Shown piece by piece: positions 1 to 5,187 of a DNA stretch of 5,340 nucleotides; positions within the stretch are counted from its first letter, which is position 1, and each line of letters opens with the position of its first letter. The position numbers and the translations under genes were made by a program. Origin of the DNA: Lachnospira sp. UBA5912 (GTDB taxonomy: Bacteria > Bacillota > Clostridia > Lachnospirales > Lachnospiraceae); NCBI GenBank assembly GCA_002435585.1, contig DJDY01000140.1:1-5340 (forward strand). The letters are read 5' to 3'. Below the pieces are notes generated by a model. It was not told the origin of the DNA and made no database searches. It saw nothing but the letters and a program-made list of their open reading frames with translations.

Positions 1-1
1 T

Positions 2-682
2 AATCCTACAGAAAAACCATCAGATAGTAAGCCGGTTAATAAAATATCTATAGATGATATTAAGGATGATCAGATTCCAGATGAAGTTAAGTCAGCTATT
101 AAGTGTTCAACTGTTGAACAGGTTGTTGAGTATCTTAAGAGTGCTGTAACAGATTCAGATGAAGCTTTATCAATACTTACAGGAGTATCAAAGGATAATA
201 CATTAGTTGTGGATATTAATGTAATGATAACTACAGATGGTGGAAAAACATGGGTAAAGGCTGATGAGACGAATTTCCCAGCTGATGGTGCAGATATCGT
301 TATTCCATATCCTGAAGGAGTAGATATCAACTTGAATGACTTTATTATAGGACATCTTATTGCACATGGATATAATAATGCTAAAGTGGGTACAATGGAA
401 TACTTTACACCTGAAAAGACAGAAGATGGTCTTAAGATTCATATAATGAGTGCATCACCATTCGTAGTTGCATGGAAAGAAGCAGCAAAGGACAATAGTG
501 CAGACAATATTATAGTGGATAATAGTAGTACATCAGATAAGACAGAAGGTACTACAAATGTTTCTAATCCTGCAACTAAAGATAATATGGTTGCAAGAAT
601 GATATTAGTCATGAATATTATGATGATGTCAGGTATTATAGTTGTGTGTGCATCAAAAAAGAAAAGATCAAAAGATAAGTAG
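2..682 (+). CDS. C-terminal part of a secreted surface-anchored protein (5' end outside window)
   Basis: The frame is open from the window's first full codon to TAG at 680-682, giving 226 residues with no obvious start, so this is the tail of a longer gene. After a polar linker and a helical stretch (about residues 15-60) comes a beta-rich module (about 70-160) containing TTDGGKTW, PYPEG and SASPFVVAWK. I recognise this as a C-terminal module recurrent in large exported Clostridia proteins, but its function is not known to me. A Ser/Thr/Asn/Asp-rich spacer (160-188) leads to NPATKD (189-194), a hydrophobic segment (about 200-217) and a KKKRSKDK tail. That order matches a sortase-type wall-sorting signal or a simple C-terminal membrane anchor. 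The hydrophobic stretch is short and Met-rich, and the usual Gly of the motif is Lys. Substrate and role cannot be deduced. A GTG at 209 is internal, not the start. Confidence 0.85.
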   Translation, partial: NPTEKPSDSKPVNKISIDDIKDDQIPDEVKSAIKCSTVEQVVEYLKSAVTDSDEALSILTGVSKDNTLVVDINVMITTDGGKTWVKADETNFPADGADIVIPYPEGVDINLNDFIIGHLIAHGYNNAKVGTMEYFTPEKTEDGLKIHIMSASPFVVAWKEAAKDNSADNIIVDNSSTSDKTEGTTNVSNPATKDNMVARMILVMNIMMMSGIIVVCASKKKRSKDK

Positions 683-698
683 AATTTGACAAATTAAA

Positions 699-734
699 TT
701 AAAAATTAAATTAAAAACTAAATTAAAAACTAAA
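699..734. repeat. 12-bp AT-rich tandem repeat (three units)
   Basis: TTAAAAACTAAA occurs at 711-722 and 723-734, preceded by a one-mismatch copy TTAAAAATTAAA at 699-710. Degenerate partial units lie on both sides (691-698 and 735-747). It sits just after the stop of the surface-protein gene, so it would lie in the 3' untranslated region. It is probably slippage-prone simple sequence with no evident function. Confidence 0.7.
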
Positions 735-748
735 TTAAATAATTAAAA

Positions 749-836
749 TACCATATATTGTAGAGTATGTTAAACTGTTATATTTTGACAGTAATATGTT
801 AAAGTACAAAGATAACATATTTCTATGGTATATGGT
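749..836. other. Foldable 3' intergenic segment with alternative pairings
   Basis: ACCATATA (750-757) is complementary to 829-836, and TACCATA (749-755) is alternatively complementary to 824-830. Inside, ATATGTTA (794-801) pairs with TAACATAT (813-820) over an 11-nt loop. The direct repeat TATGTTAAA (766-774 and 795-803) gives a second possible partner for 813-819. The stems are short and AT-rich, so this may be chance in low-GC DNA. No ORF was seen here. Confidence 0.25.
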
Positions 837-882
837 TTTTAATATATTCAATATCAACAATTAAAATACATTCAATTAATAA

Positions 883-941
883 AAAATGATGATAAAATGC
901 ATATAATAAATATTACATATGCAGCATTTTATCATCATTTT
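883..941. terminator. Shared terminator between convergent genes
   Basis: A perfect 18-bp inverted repeat (883-900 with 924-941) encloses a 23-nt loop, between a + gene ending at 682 and a - gene ending at 972. On the minus strand the stem is followed by a T-rich tract (complement of 876-882), a good intrinsic terminator shape for the XRE gene. On the plus strand the following tract is weaker (ATTAGTTAATG). Next to the main stem, TGCATAT (898-904) is also complementary to ATATGCA (917-923), so the loop can pair in an alternative register. Confidence 0.8.
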
Positions 942-971
942 ATTAGTTAATGTATATAATAAATATAAGAA

Positions 972-1289
972 TTAGTTGTTAATCCAGATTCTTAATGTAG
1001 AGATTAACTTTTCCTTAGTATCAGAATCAAGCTTAGATACTAACTGCATAATCTCATTGTCAAGAGCTGTGTTCTGGTAGTTCTTATCAACGCTGCCAGC
1101 AAGGTAATCAAGAGATACACCTGTAAGTTCAGCGTAGTATGAAAGCATTCTTAATGTCATAAGATTACGTCCGTTTTCTACGTTACTGATATAACCAGGT
1201 GTTACATCAAGTGCCTTAGCAACATCTTCCTGTGTTAATCCCTGAGAAATTCTTAACTTTTTAACTTTTGCTCCTAAATCGCTATCCAT
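972..1289 (-). CDS. XRE-family helix-turn-helix transcriptional regulator
   Basis: This 105-residue protein is a small cytoplasmic DNA-binding regulator. Residues 5-65 form a Cro/C1-type five-helix domain; the helix-turn-helix core is about 19-41, running TQEDVAKALDVTPGYISNVENGR, and DYLAG near 61-65 is typical of the end of this domain. Residues 75-103 look like an additional amphipathic helical region, perhaps for dimerisation. The start is well supported: GGAGGT (1295-1300 on the complement) lies five bases before the ATG at 1289. It follows typA on the same strand after 149 bp and ends at a strong terminator, so it is either the last gene of that transcript or a separate unit. A long dyad between the two genes could be its own operator. 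Its targets cannot be inferred; SinR-like or phage-type repressors have the same fold. Confidence 0.9.
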   Translation of the reverse strand: MDSDLGAKVKKLRISQGLTQEDVAKALDVTPGYISNVENGRNLMTLRMLSYYAELTGVSLDYLAGSVDKNYQNTALDNEIMQLVSKLDSDTKEKLISTLRIWINN

Positions 1290-1307
1290 AGTAGACCTCC
1301 ATTAATA

Positions 1308-1335
1308 ATTATAAATTGTTAGTGTTAGTTGTATA
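1308..1335 (-). promoter_or_regulatory. Candidate promoter of the XRE gene
   Basis: On the minus strand a perfect TATAAT (1308-1313) lies 16 bp downstream of TATACA (1330-1335, four of six matches to TTGACA). Transcription would start near 1301, giving a leader of only about a dozen bases that carries the GGAGGT. In DNA this AT-rich, chance TATAAT matches are common. Confidence 0.35.
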
Positions 1336-1338
1336 TAG

Positions 1339-1386
1339 TATCAGATAGGGGATAAGATGCTAGTTAACAACATCTTATATCTGATA
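1339..1386. promoter_or_regulatory. 48-nt interrupted dyad between typA and the XRE gene
   Basis: TATCAGAT (1339-1346) is complementary to ATCTGATA (1379-1386), and ATAAGATG (1352-1359) to CATCTTAT (1371-1378). A five-base insertion (AGGGG, 1347-1351) interrupts the left arm only, and the loop contains the palindrome GTTAAC (1363-1368). Read from typA this is a 16-bp bulged hairpin, but no T-tract follows it on the minus strand, so it is not a canonical intrinsic terminator. It lies just upstream of the candidate XRE promoter, which would suit an operator, or it may protect or attenuate the typA message. Confidence 0.5.
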
Positions 1387-1438
1387 GCTTCATTAATAAA
1401 TAGTACAAATAATATCATTATATAGAATATAAATCAAA

Positions 1439-3268
1439 TTATTTTTTATTAGCTCTGTATCTTGCTGTAGAATCAAGAATCTTCTTACGTATTCTTAAAT
1501 GTGTTGGAGTTACTTCGAGTAACTCATCTGTATCAATATAATCAAGAGCCTGTTCAAGACTTAATATCTTAGGTGGTACAAGCCTTAATGCTTCATCAGC
1601 ACTTGAAGAACGTGTATTAGTAAGATGCTTTGTCTTACATACGTTAACTTCGATATCTTCAGTTCTTGGATTCTCACCGATAATCATACCAGCGTATACT
1701 TTTTCACCAGGTCCGATAAACAAAGTACCTCTGTCCTGGGCATTGAAAAGACCATAAGTAACAGCCTCACCATCTTCATAAGCGATGAGCGAACCAGTCT
1801 TTCTGTAAGATATATCACCTTTATATTCTTCATATCCTTCAAAAGAAGTATTGATAATACCATTACCCTTAGTATCAGTAAGGAACTCACCTCTGTAGCC
1901 TATAAGACCACGTGATGGAATAGAGAACTGAAGTCTTGTATATCCACCGTTGATAGGTGTCATACCAAGAAGTTCACCCTTTCTCTGGCTTAACTTCTGT
2001 ATAACTGAACCTGTGAATTCATCAGGAACATCAATATATGCAAGCTCCATAGGCTCAAGCTTTTTACCTCTTTCGTCAGTGTGATAAAGAACTTCTGCCT
2101 TACTTACAGCAAACTCATATCCTTCACGGCGCATATTCTCAATAAGTACTGAAAGATGAAGTTCACCACGTCCTGATACCTTAAATGAATTCTCAGAACC
2201 AGGATTTTCTTCAACTCTTAAACTTACATCAGTGTTAAGTTCCTTGAAAAGTCTGTCACGGATATGTCTTGATGTAACAAACTTACCTTCTTTTCCGGCA
2301 AGTGGACTATCATTTACCATAAAGTCCATAGAAAGAGTAGGCTCAGATATCTTCTGGAAAGGAATAGCAACAGGGTTCTCAACAGAACAAAGAGTATCTC
2401 CAATCTTAAGATCAGCAATACCAGATACTGCCACTATATCACCATAGCTTGCTTCATTGACTTCAACCTTATTAAGACCGCTGAAAGTATAAAGCTTAGT
2501 AACACGTACTCTCTTTCTTAGTGCAGGATCATGATGGTTAACAATCATAACTTCCTGATTAACCTTAAGCTTACCATTATCAATCTTACCTACACCGATA
2601 CGTCCAACGAATTCGTTGTAATCGATAGTTGAGATAAGCATCTGTGTATCTGCATCAGGATCACCTTCTGGAGCAGGTATATTATTAATGATGCATTCGA
2701 ATAAAGGCTGCATATCTTTTCTTTCGTCATCAAGATTAGCCATAGCATATCCTGATTTAGCAGAAGCAAATATGAATGGGCAGTCAAGCTGGTCTTCATT
2801 AGCATCAAGATCAATAAATAATTCAAGAATCTCATCTATAACTTCATTAGGTCTTGCTTCTGGTCTGTCAATCTTGTTAATACATACAATAACAGAAAGA
2901 TTCAAATCAAGAGCCTTCTGAAGAACGAACTTGGTCTGAGGCATAACGCCCTCAAATGCATCGACAACAAGAATAACACCATTAACCATCTTTAATACTC
3001 GTTCAACTTCACCACCGAAGTCAGCATGACCAGGAGTATCAATGATATTAATCTTAGTATCTTTATAGTGAATAGCTGTATTCTTTGAAAGTATAGTAAT
3101 ACCTCTTTCACGTTCAATATCGTTAGAATCCATCACACGTTCGGCAACTTCCTGATTGGCACGGAAAGTACCACTCTGCTTAAGAAGCTCATCTACAAGT
3201 GTAGTCTTACCATGGTCAACGTGAGCAATAATAGCGATATTACGAATATCTTCGCGTTTAGTCTTCAT
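1439..3268 (-). CDS. typA: TypA/BipA ribosome-associated translational GTPase
   Basis: This 609-residue protein matches the usual full length of TypA/BipA, an EF-G-like GTPase that binds ribosomes and supports large-subunit assembly and growth under stress such as cold. The G domain is intact: AHVDHGKT (15-22, P-loop), RGIT (55-58, G2), DTPGH (77-81, G3), NKID (131-134, G4) and SAK (169-171, G5). A beta-barrel domain II follows (about 205-290), then EF-G III-like (305-385) and V-like (395-475) domains. The BipA-specific C-terminal domain (about 480-600) carries KTKHLTNTR and DEA (545-560). EF-G's domain IV is absent, as expected. The start is ATG with AAAGGA seven bases upstream (3276-3281 on the complement). 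No truncation or frameshift is seen. It is divergent from the SSB-like gene across 838 bp and is followed by a same-strand XRE regulator. Confidence 0.97.
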   Translation of the reverse strand: MKTKREDIRNIAIIAHVDHGKTTLVDELLKQSGTFRANQEVAERVMDSNDIERERGITILSKNTAIHYKDTKINIIDTPGHADFGGEVERVLKMVNGVILVVDAFEGVMPQTKFVLQKALDLNLSVIVCINKIDRPEARPNEVIDEILELFIDLDANEDQLDCPFIFASAKSGYAMANLDDERKDMQPLFECIINNIPAPEGDPDADTQMLISTIDYNEFVGRIGVGKIDNGKLKVNQEVMIVNHHDPALRKRVRVTKLYTFSGLNKVEVNEASYGDIVAVSGIADLKIGDTLCSVENPVAIPFQKISEPTLSMDFMVNDSPLAGKEGKFVTSRHIRDRLFKELNTDVSLRVEENPGSENSFKVSGRGELHLSVLIENMRREGYEFAVSKAEVLYHTDERGKKLEPMELAYIDVPDEFTGSVIQKLSQRKGELLGMTPINGGYTRLQFSIPSRGLIGYRGEFLTDTKGNGIINTSFEGYEEYKGDISYRKTGSLIAYEDGEAVTYGLFNAQDRGTLFIGPGEKVYAGMIIGENPRTEDIEVNVCKTKHLTNTRSSSADEALRLVPPKILSLEQALDYIDTDELLEVTPTHLRIRKKILDSTARYRANKK

Positions 3269-3319
3269 TATGTTTTCCTTTCATTAATAATCTGTAACTA
3301 AGAGTCTGTAAGCAATAGT

Positions 3320-3348
3320 ATTATAAATGTATCCGTTAAATATCCATT
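3320..3348 (-). promoter_or_regulatory. Candidate typA promoter
   Basis: On the minus strand a perfect TATAAT (3320-3325) lies about 52 bp upstream of the typA ATG. At 17-bp spacing the -35 hexamer would be AATGGA (3343-3348), a poor match to TTGACA. The -10 box is plausible and the -35 is weak, which would fit an activator-dependent promoter or a wrong call. Confidence 0.35.
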
Positions 3349-3351
3349 AAA
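3330..3351. repeat. Tandem 11-bp direct repeat upstream of typA
   Basis: TATCCGTTAAA (3330-3340) is followed directly by TATCCATTAAA (3341-3351), with one mismatch. The 11-bp period puts both copies on the same helix face, and the pair covers the weak -35 region of the candidate typA promoter. This is the geometry of tandem sites for OmpR-type response regulators, but no regulator is identified. Confidence 0.45.
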
Positions 3352-3528
3352 ATACATAGTATAAATAATATAATATATAATGAATATATAATAATGTAAA
3401 TACATCTGTAATATATGCTGACTGATATAATATCATATACTTGGTAATATAATGACATCGTTTAATAAGATGGCACATACCAATCAAATATATAAATATT
3501 AATAAAGAAGAAAAATATACATAGTCAG

Positions 3529-3560
3529 GTATATATAATTAAGTATAAAATTATATATAC
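3529..3560. other. Perfect 12-bp AT-rich hairpin
   Basis: GTATATATAATT (3529-3540) is perfectly complementary to AATTATATATAC (3549-3560) across an 8-nt loop. It lacks GC pairs except at its base and has no T-tract, so it is not an obvious terminator. It lies about 260 bp upstream of typA. Its function is unknown. Confidence 0.55.
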
Positions 3561-3566
3561 AGCTTG

Positions 3567-3586
3567 TACGTTTGATCTTAAACGTA
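3567..3586. other. 7-bp hairpin or operator-like dyad
   Basis: TACGTTT (3567-3573) and AAACGTA (3580-3586) are perfect complements separated by GATCTT. This lies six bases after the preceding 12-bp hairpin. Size and symmetry would suit a dimeric repressor site, but no regulator is known. Confidence 0.4.
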
Positions 3587-3730
3587 GTTACATGATAAAT
3601 AATAATACAATATATCTACCAACAATATATATTATACACTAGCTGGTTATGATTAGCAACTTTTATATTCTATCACAAAGCCTATAAAATACAATAGTAA
3701 GCATATTTAAAATATTGTATAATATTTAAT

Positions 3731-3748
3731 ACATTCATGAACGAATGT
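3731..3748. other. 6-bp hairpin ACATTC/GAATGT
   Basis: ACATTC (3731-3736) is complementary to GAATGT (3743-3748) with loop ATGAAC. An adjacent AT-only dyad (AAATATT 3710-3716 with AATATTT 3721-3727) lies just upstream. Both are short and could be chance. Confidence 0.25.
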
Positions 3749-3773
3749 TACTATAACATGAAATTATATATAA

Positions 3774-3787
3774 GTATACCGGTATAC
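3774..3787. promoter_or_regulatory. 14-bp perfect palindrome, operator-like
   Basis: GTATACCGGTATAC is a perfect gapless palindrome with a CCGG centre inside very AT-rich DNA. This is unlikely as simple AT noise and has the form of a site for a symmetric dimeric DNA-binding protein. It lies about 320 bp upstream of the SSB-like gene and 505 bp upstream of typA. A second palindrome, ATTGTACAAT, follows at 3810-3819. Confidence 0.4.
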
Positions 3788-3860
3788 GTTAATGTTCTAA
3801 AAAAAATACATTGTACAATAATATACTGAAAACATAAGAAAAATTTTAATTATAAATTTT

Positions 3861-3945
3861 ACAAAAGGTGGTCAGAATTCAGCATTTTAGCGGCTTTGCA
3901 GCAGAGATTTTAAATTTTGGTACTAATATATTTTATAATATTTAA
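3861..3945 (+). other. Less AT-rich island with possible 25-codon ORF or decayed repeat
   Basis: Bases 3861-3920 are clearly richer in G and C than the surroundings and contain an AAAGGTGG sequence resembling a ribosome binding site (3864-3871). A frame from GTG at 3868 runs 25 codons to TAA at 3943, reading VVRIQHFSGFAAEILNFG before an AT-rich end. This GTG overlaps the SD-like motif, so translation would need another start such as ATT at 3877, which is unlikely. GCGGC (3890-3894) and GCAGC (3898-3902) form a hairpin with one G-A mismatch. It may be a gene remnant, an interspersed repeat unit or a small RNA element; I do not recognise it. Confidence 0.25.
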
Positions 3946-3962
3946 AAAAAAATAAGAATTTG

Positions 3963-3990
3963 TACACATCTTCTTCAAAAAAAATGTGTA
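3963..3990. other. 7-bp hairpin upstream of the SSB-like gene
   Basis: TACACAT (3963-3969) is complementary to ATGTGTA (3984-3990) with a 14-nt loop ending in an A-run. It lies about 117 bp before the ATG of the SSB-like gene, so it could be in its leader or be an operator. No T-tract follows. Confidence 0.3.
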
Positions 3991-4106
3991 ATATTACAGC
4001 TACATGGAACATATACATATGGAGAATAAAAAATAAAGCACATGATTGCTCTACTTATCATATTAAATTAAACAATAGGAAGCAGTCAAAGAAGGGAGAA
4101 ATACTT

Positions 4107-4751
4107 ATGCTTGATAAGGTAATTGAAAACAACAGGGTATGCATCATCGGAGAAGTGGTATCAGAATTTACATTCAGCCACGAAGTATTTGGAGAGGGCT
4201 TTTATATTGCCAATGTATCTGTAAACAGACTTAGTGATATGGTGGATGTTATTCCGCTTATGATAAGTGAGAGACTTATTGATGTCACTAAAGACTACAG
4301 AGGAAGAAAAATAGAAGTTTCGGGTCAGTTCAGATCTTATAACCGACATGAAGGCGTTAAGAACAAGCTTGTTCTTTCTATTTTTGTAAGAGAATTAAGA
4401 TTTATAGAAGATGACGAAGTTCCAGAGGAACAGTCAAAATCGAATCAGATATTCCTTGATGGTTACGTATGTAAACCACCTATATATAGAAAGACTCCAC
4501 TTGGAAGAGAAATAGCAGATATTCTTGTTGCAGTAAACAGACCATATGGCAAGTCTGACTACATACCATGTATAGCATGGGGCAGAAATGCAAGATTCGC
4601 AGGAGGACTTGAAGTAGGAAGTCATCTTCAGATATGCGGAAGAGTCCAGTCAAGAGAATACACTAAGAAGATAGGTGAAGAAGAGGTTGAAAAGAGAGTA
4701 GCCTATGAAGTATCTGTAAGCAAGATAGATCTTGTGGAGGATGAAGAGTAA
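4107..4751 (+). CDS. Tandem OB-fold single-stranded DNA-binding protein
   Basis: This 214-residue protein appears to contain two OB folds. The C-terminal one (about 113-209) is a clear SSB/PriB-type domain, with TPLGREIADILVAVNR (130-145), YIPCIAWGRNA (152-162) and a terminal VSVSKIDLV strand. The N-terminal one (about 8-98) is diverged but shows the same pattern: RVCIIGEVVSE, FYIANVSVNR, DVIPLMIS and an ISVSGQF-like strand at 69-75. An acidic linker (101-110) joins them. It presumably binds ssDNA in replication or repair, or partners the replication restart machinery. The C-terminus EDEE is acidic but lacks the DDDIPF-type tip through which canonical SSB recruits partners, so this is probably an accessory paralog rather than the housekeeping ssb next to rpsF/rpsR. 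ATG 4107 is preferred over longer in-frame starts because GGGAG (4094-4098) lies eight bases before it and the upstream frame is low complexity. Confidence 0.88.
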   Translation: MLDKVIENNRVCIIGEVVSEFTFSHEVFGEGFYIANVSVNRLSDMVDVIPLMISERLIDVTKDYRGRKIEVSGQFRSYNRHEGVKNKLVLSIFVRELRFIEDDEVPEEQSKSNQIFLDGYVCKPPIYRKTPLGREIADILVAVNRPYGKSDYIPCIAWGRNARFAGGLEVGSHLQICGRVQSREYTKKIGEEEVEKRVAYEVSVSKIDLVEDEE

Positions 4752-4755
4752 AAAC

Positions 4756-4877
4756 CAGAGCCAAGACTCAAAAGCTAACGCTTTTTCGTTAAGGCGTGAC
4801 CGCCTTATAAAATCTGAAAACCAGCAATAAAAAAGTAAACTTTTTTATCACTGCTTTTCAGATTTTGCATGGCTCTG
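4756..4877. repeat. Nested inverted-repeat (multi-helix) element after the SSB-like gene
   Basis: Starting four bases after the stop, CAGAGCCA (4756-4763) pairs perfectly with TGGCTCTG (4870-4877) and closes a 122-nt unit. Inside are TAACG/CGTTA (4776-4780 with 4787-4791) and TAAGGCG/CGCCTTA (4790-4796 with 4801-4807, tetraloop TGAC); these overlap by two bases and so compete. A long arm follows: 12 bp (4809-4820 with 4855-4866), an asymmetric internal loop containing GCA/TGC, then 9 bp (4827-4835 with 4840-4848) capped by TAAA. No T-tract follows the closing helix, so it is not a textbook terminator. It could be a structured 3' UTR, a small RNA, or a MITE/REP-like element with 8-bp terminal repeats. 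No clear target-site duplication is visible. Confidence 0.7.
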
Positions 4878-4918
4878 TACGAATAGTATATTAATAAGAA
4901 ATAAAATAGTCAGAGTGG

Positions 4919-4947
4919 TTGACAATGATATATACAAGTGTTATATT
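4919..4947 (+). promoter_or_regulatory. Sigma-A-type promoter of the lysine leader
   Basis: A perfect TTGACA (4919-4924) is separated by exactly 17 bp from TATATT (4942-4947, five of six). Transcription should start about 4953-4955, roughly 10-20 bases before the riboswitch aptamer. This is the best promoter match in the window. Confidence 0.85.
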
Positions 4948-4965
4948 CAAGTTAACTTTTTAATT

Positions 4966-5151
4966 CTACGAAGTAGAGGTCGCACGATTCAATAGTAACT
5001 GTACTGATGTCCCCAGGCGTATGATGTGCAGCGAAAGGGGAAAGTGCCGAAGCAGCTGATGTGGGAAGTTATCTGCTGGGCATAAGATTAATAGTCTTAT
5101 GACTGTCATTATAGGCATAAGATATATGTCATATGATGGAGGGCTACGCAA
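4966..5151 (+). promoter_or_regulatory. Lysine riboswitch (L box) aptamer
   Basis: This is the five-helix lysine-sensing RNA family found in leaders of lysine biosynthesis and transport genes. Conserved blocks are present in order: AGAGGTCGC (4975-4983), ATTCAATAGTAAC (4987-4999), GCGAAAGGGGAA (5031-5042), GTGCCGAAGC (5044-5053), GCTGGGC (5075-5081), ACTGTCA (5102-5108) and GGAGGGCTACG (5138-5148). Visible helices are P1 GTAG/CTAC (4973-4976 with 5144-5147), P2 CTGTAC/GTGCAG (4999-5004 with 5026-5031), P3 AGCAG/CTGCT (5051-5055 with 5073-5077), P4 CATAAGA/TCTTATG (5081-5087 with 5095-5101) and P5 CATA/TATG (5116-5119 with 5132-5135). The P2 loop (CCCC, 5011-5014) can kiss the P3 loop (GGG, 5063-5065), as the family requires. 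Lysine binding should stabilise P1 and cause termination downstream. Confidence 0.96.
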
Positions 5152-5187
5152 GGATTTCTGATTATTTATAATGAATTCTTATAAGCC
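5142..5187 (+). promoter_or_regulatory. Predicted antiterminator of the lysine riboswitch
   Basis: GGCT (5142-5145) can pair with AGCC (5184-5187), and AAGGATT (5150-5156) with AATTCTT (5174-5180, one G-U), around a small internal loop. This hairpin uses bases needed for the 3' strand of aptamer helix P1 and for the 5' arm of the terminator, so it excludes both. Without lysine it should form and allow read-through. This is inferred from pairing only. Confidence 0.65.

Larger units (their letters stand above)
3269..4106. other. 838-bp AT-rich divergent intergenic region
   Basis: This gap separates typA (leftward) from the SSB-like gene (rightward). I found no convincing protein gene or recognised RNA family in it. 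It holds the likely typA promoter with direct repeats, several short hairpins and palindromes (3529-3560, 3567-3586, 3710-3727, 3731-3748, 3774-3787, 3810-3819, 3963-3990), and one less AT-rich island (about 3861-3920). A perfect TATAAT at 3934-3939 lacks a good -35, so the promoter of the SSB-like gene is unresolved. No clear DnaA-box cluster was seen. Confidence 0.6.

Noticed and set aside
203..442. Minus-strand ORFs over the surface-protein gene (70-330 and 203-442)
   Set aside because: They are antisense shadows of a frame that is open to the window edge and has clear domain, anchor and tail features.
1625..2921. Several 68-96 codon ORFs inside typA on both strands
   Set aside because: They overlap the intact, strongly conserved typA frame and show no independent start signals.
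3960..4106. 49-codon N-terminal extension of the SSB-like ORF
   Set aside because: It is low-complexity AT-rich sequence with no good ribosome binding site, while ATG 4107 has a well-placed GGGAG and gives a protein that begins at the OB fold.
3283..4106. Replication origin or CRISPR leader in the AT-rich gap
   Set aside because: No DnaA-box cluster (TTATCCACA type) and no regularly spaced direct repeats were found; the palindromes all differ.
4774..4796. Integron attC-like core (CTAAC ... GTTAAGG)
   Set aside because: The spacing is only a few bases, the second core lacks the required final pyrimidine, and there is no integrase or cassette structure.
4966..5151. 61-codon minus-strand ORF over the riboswitch
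   Set aside because: It is exactly antisense to the lysine aptamer, has no family resemblance and is explained by RNA conservation.
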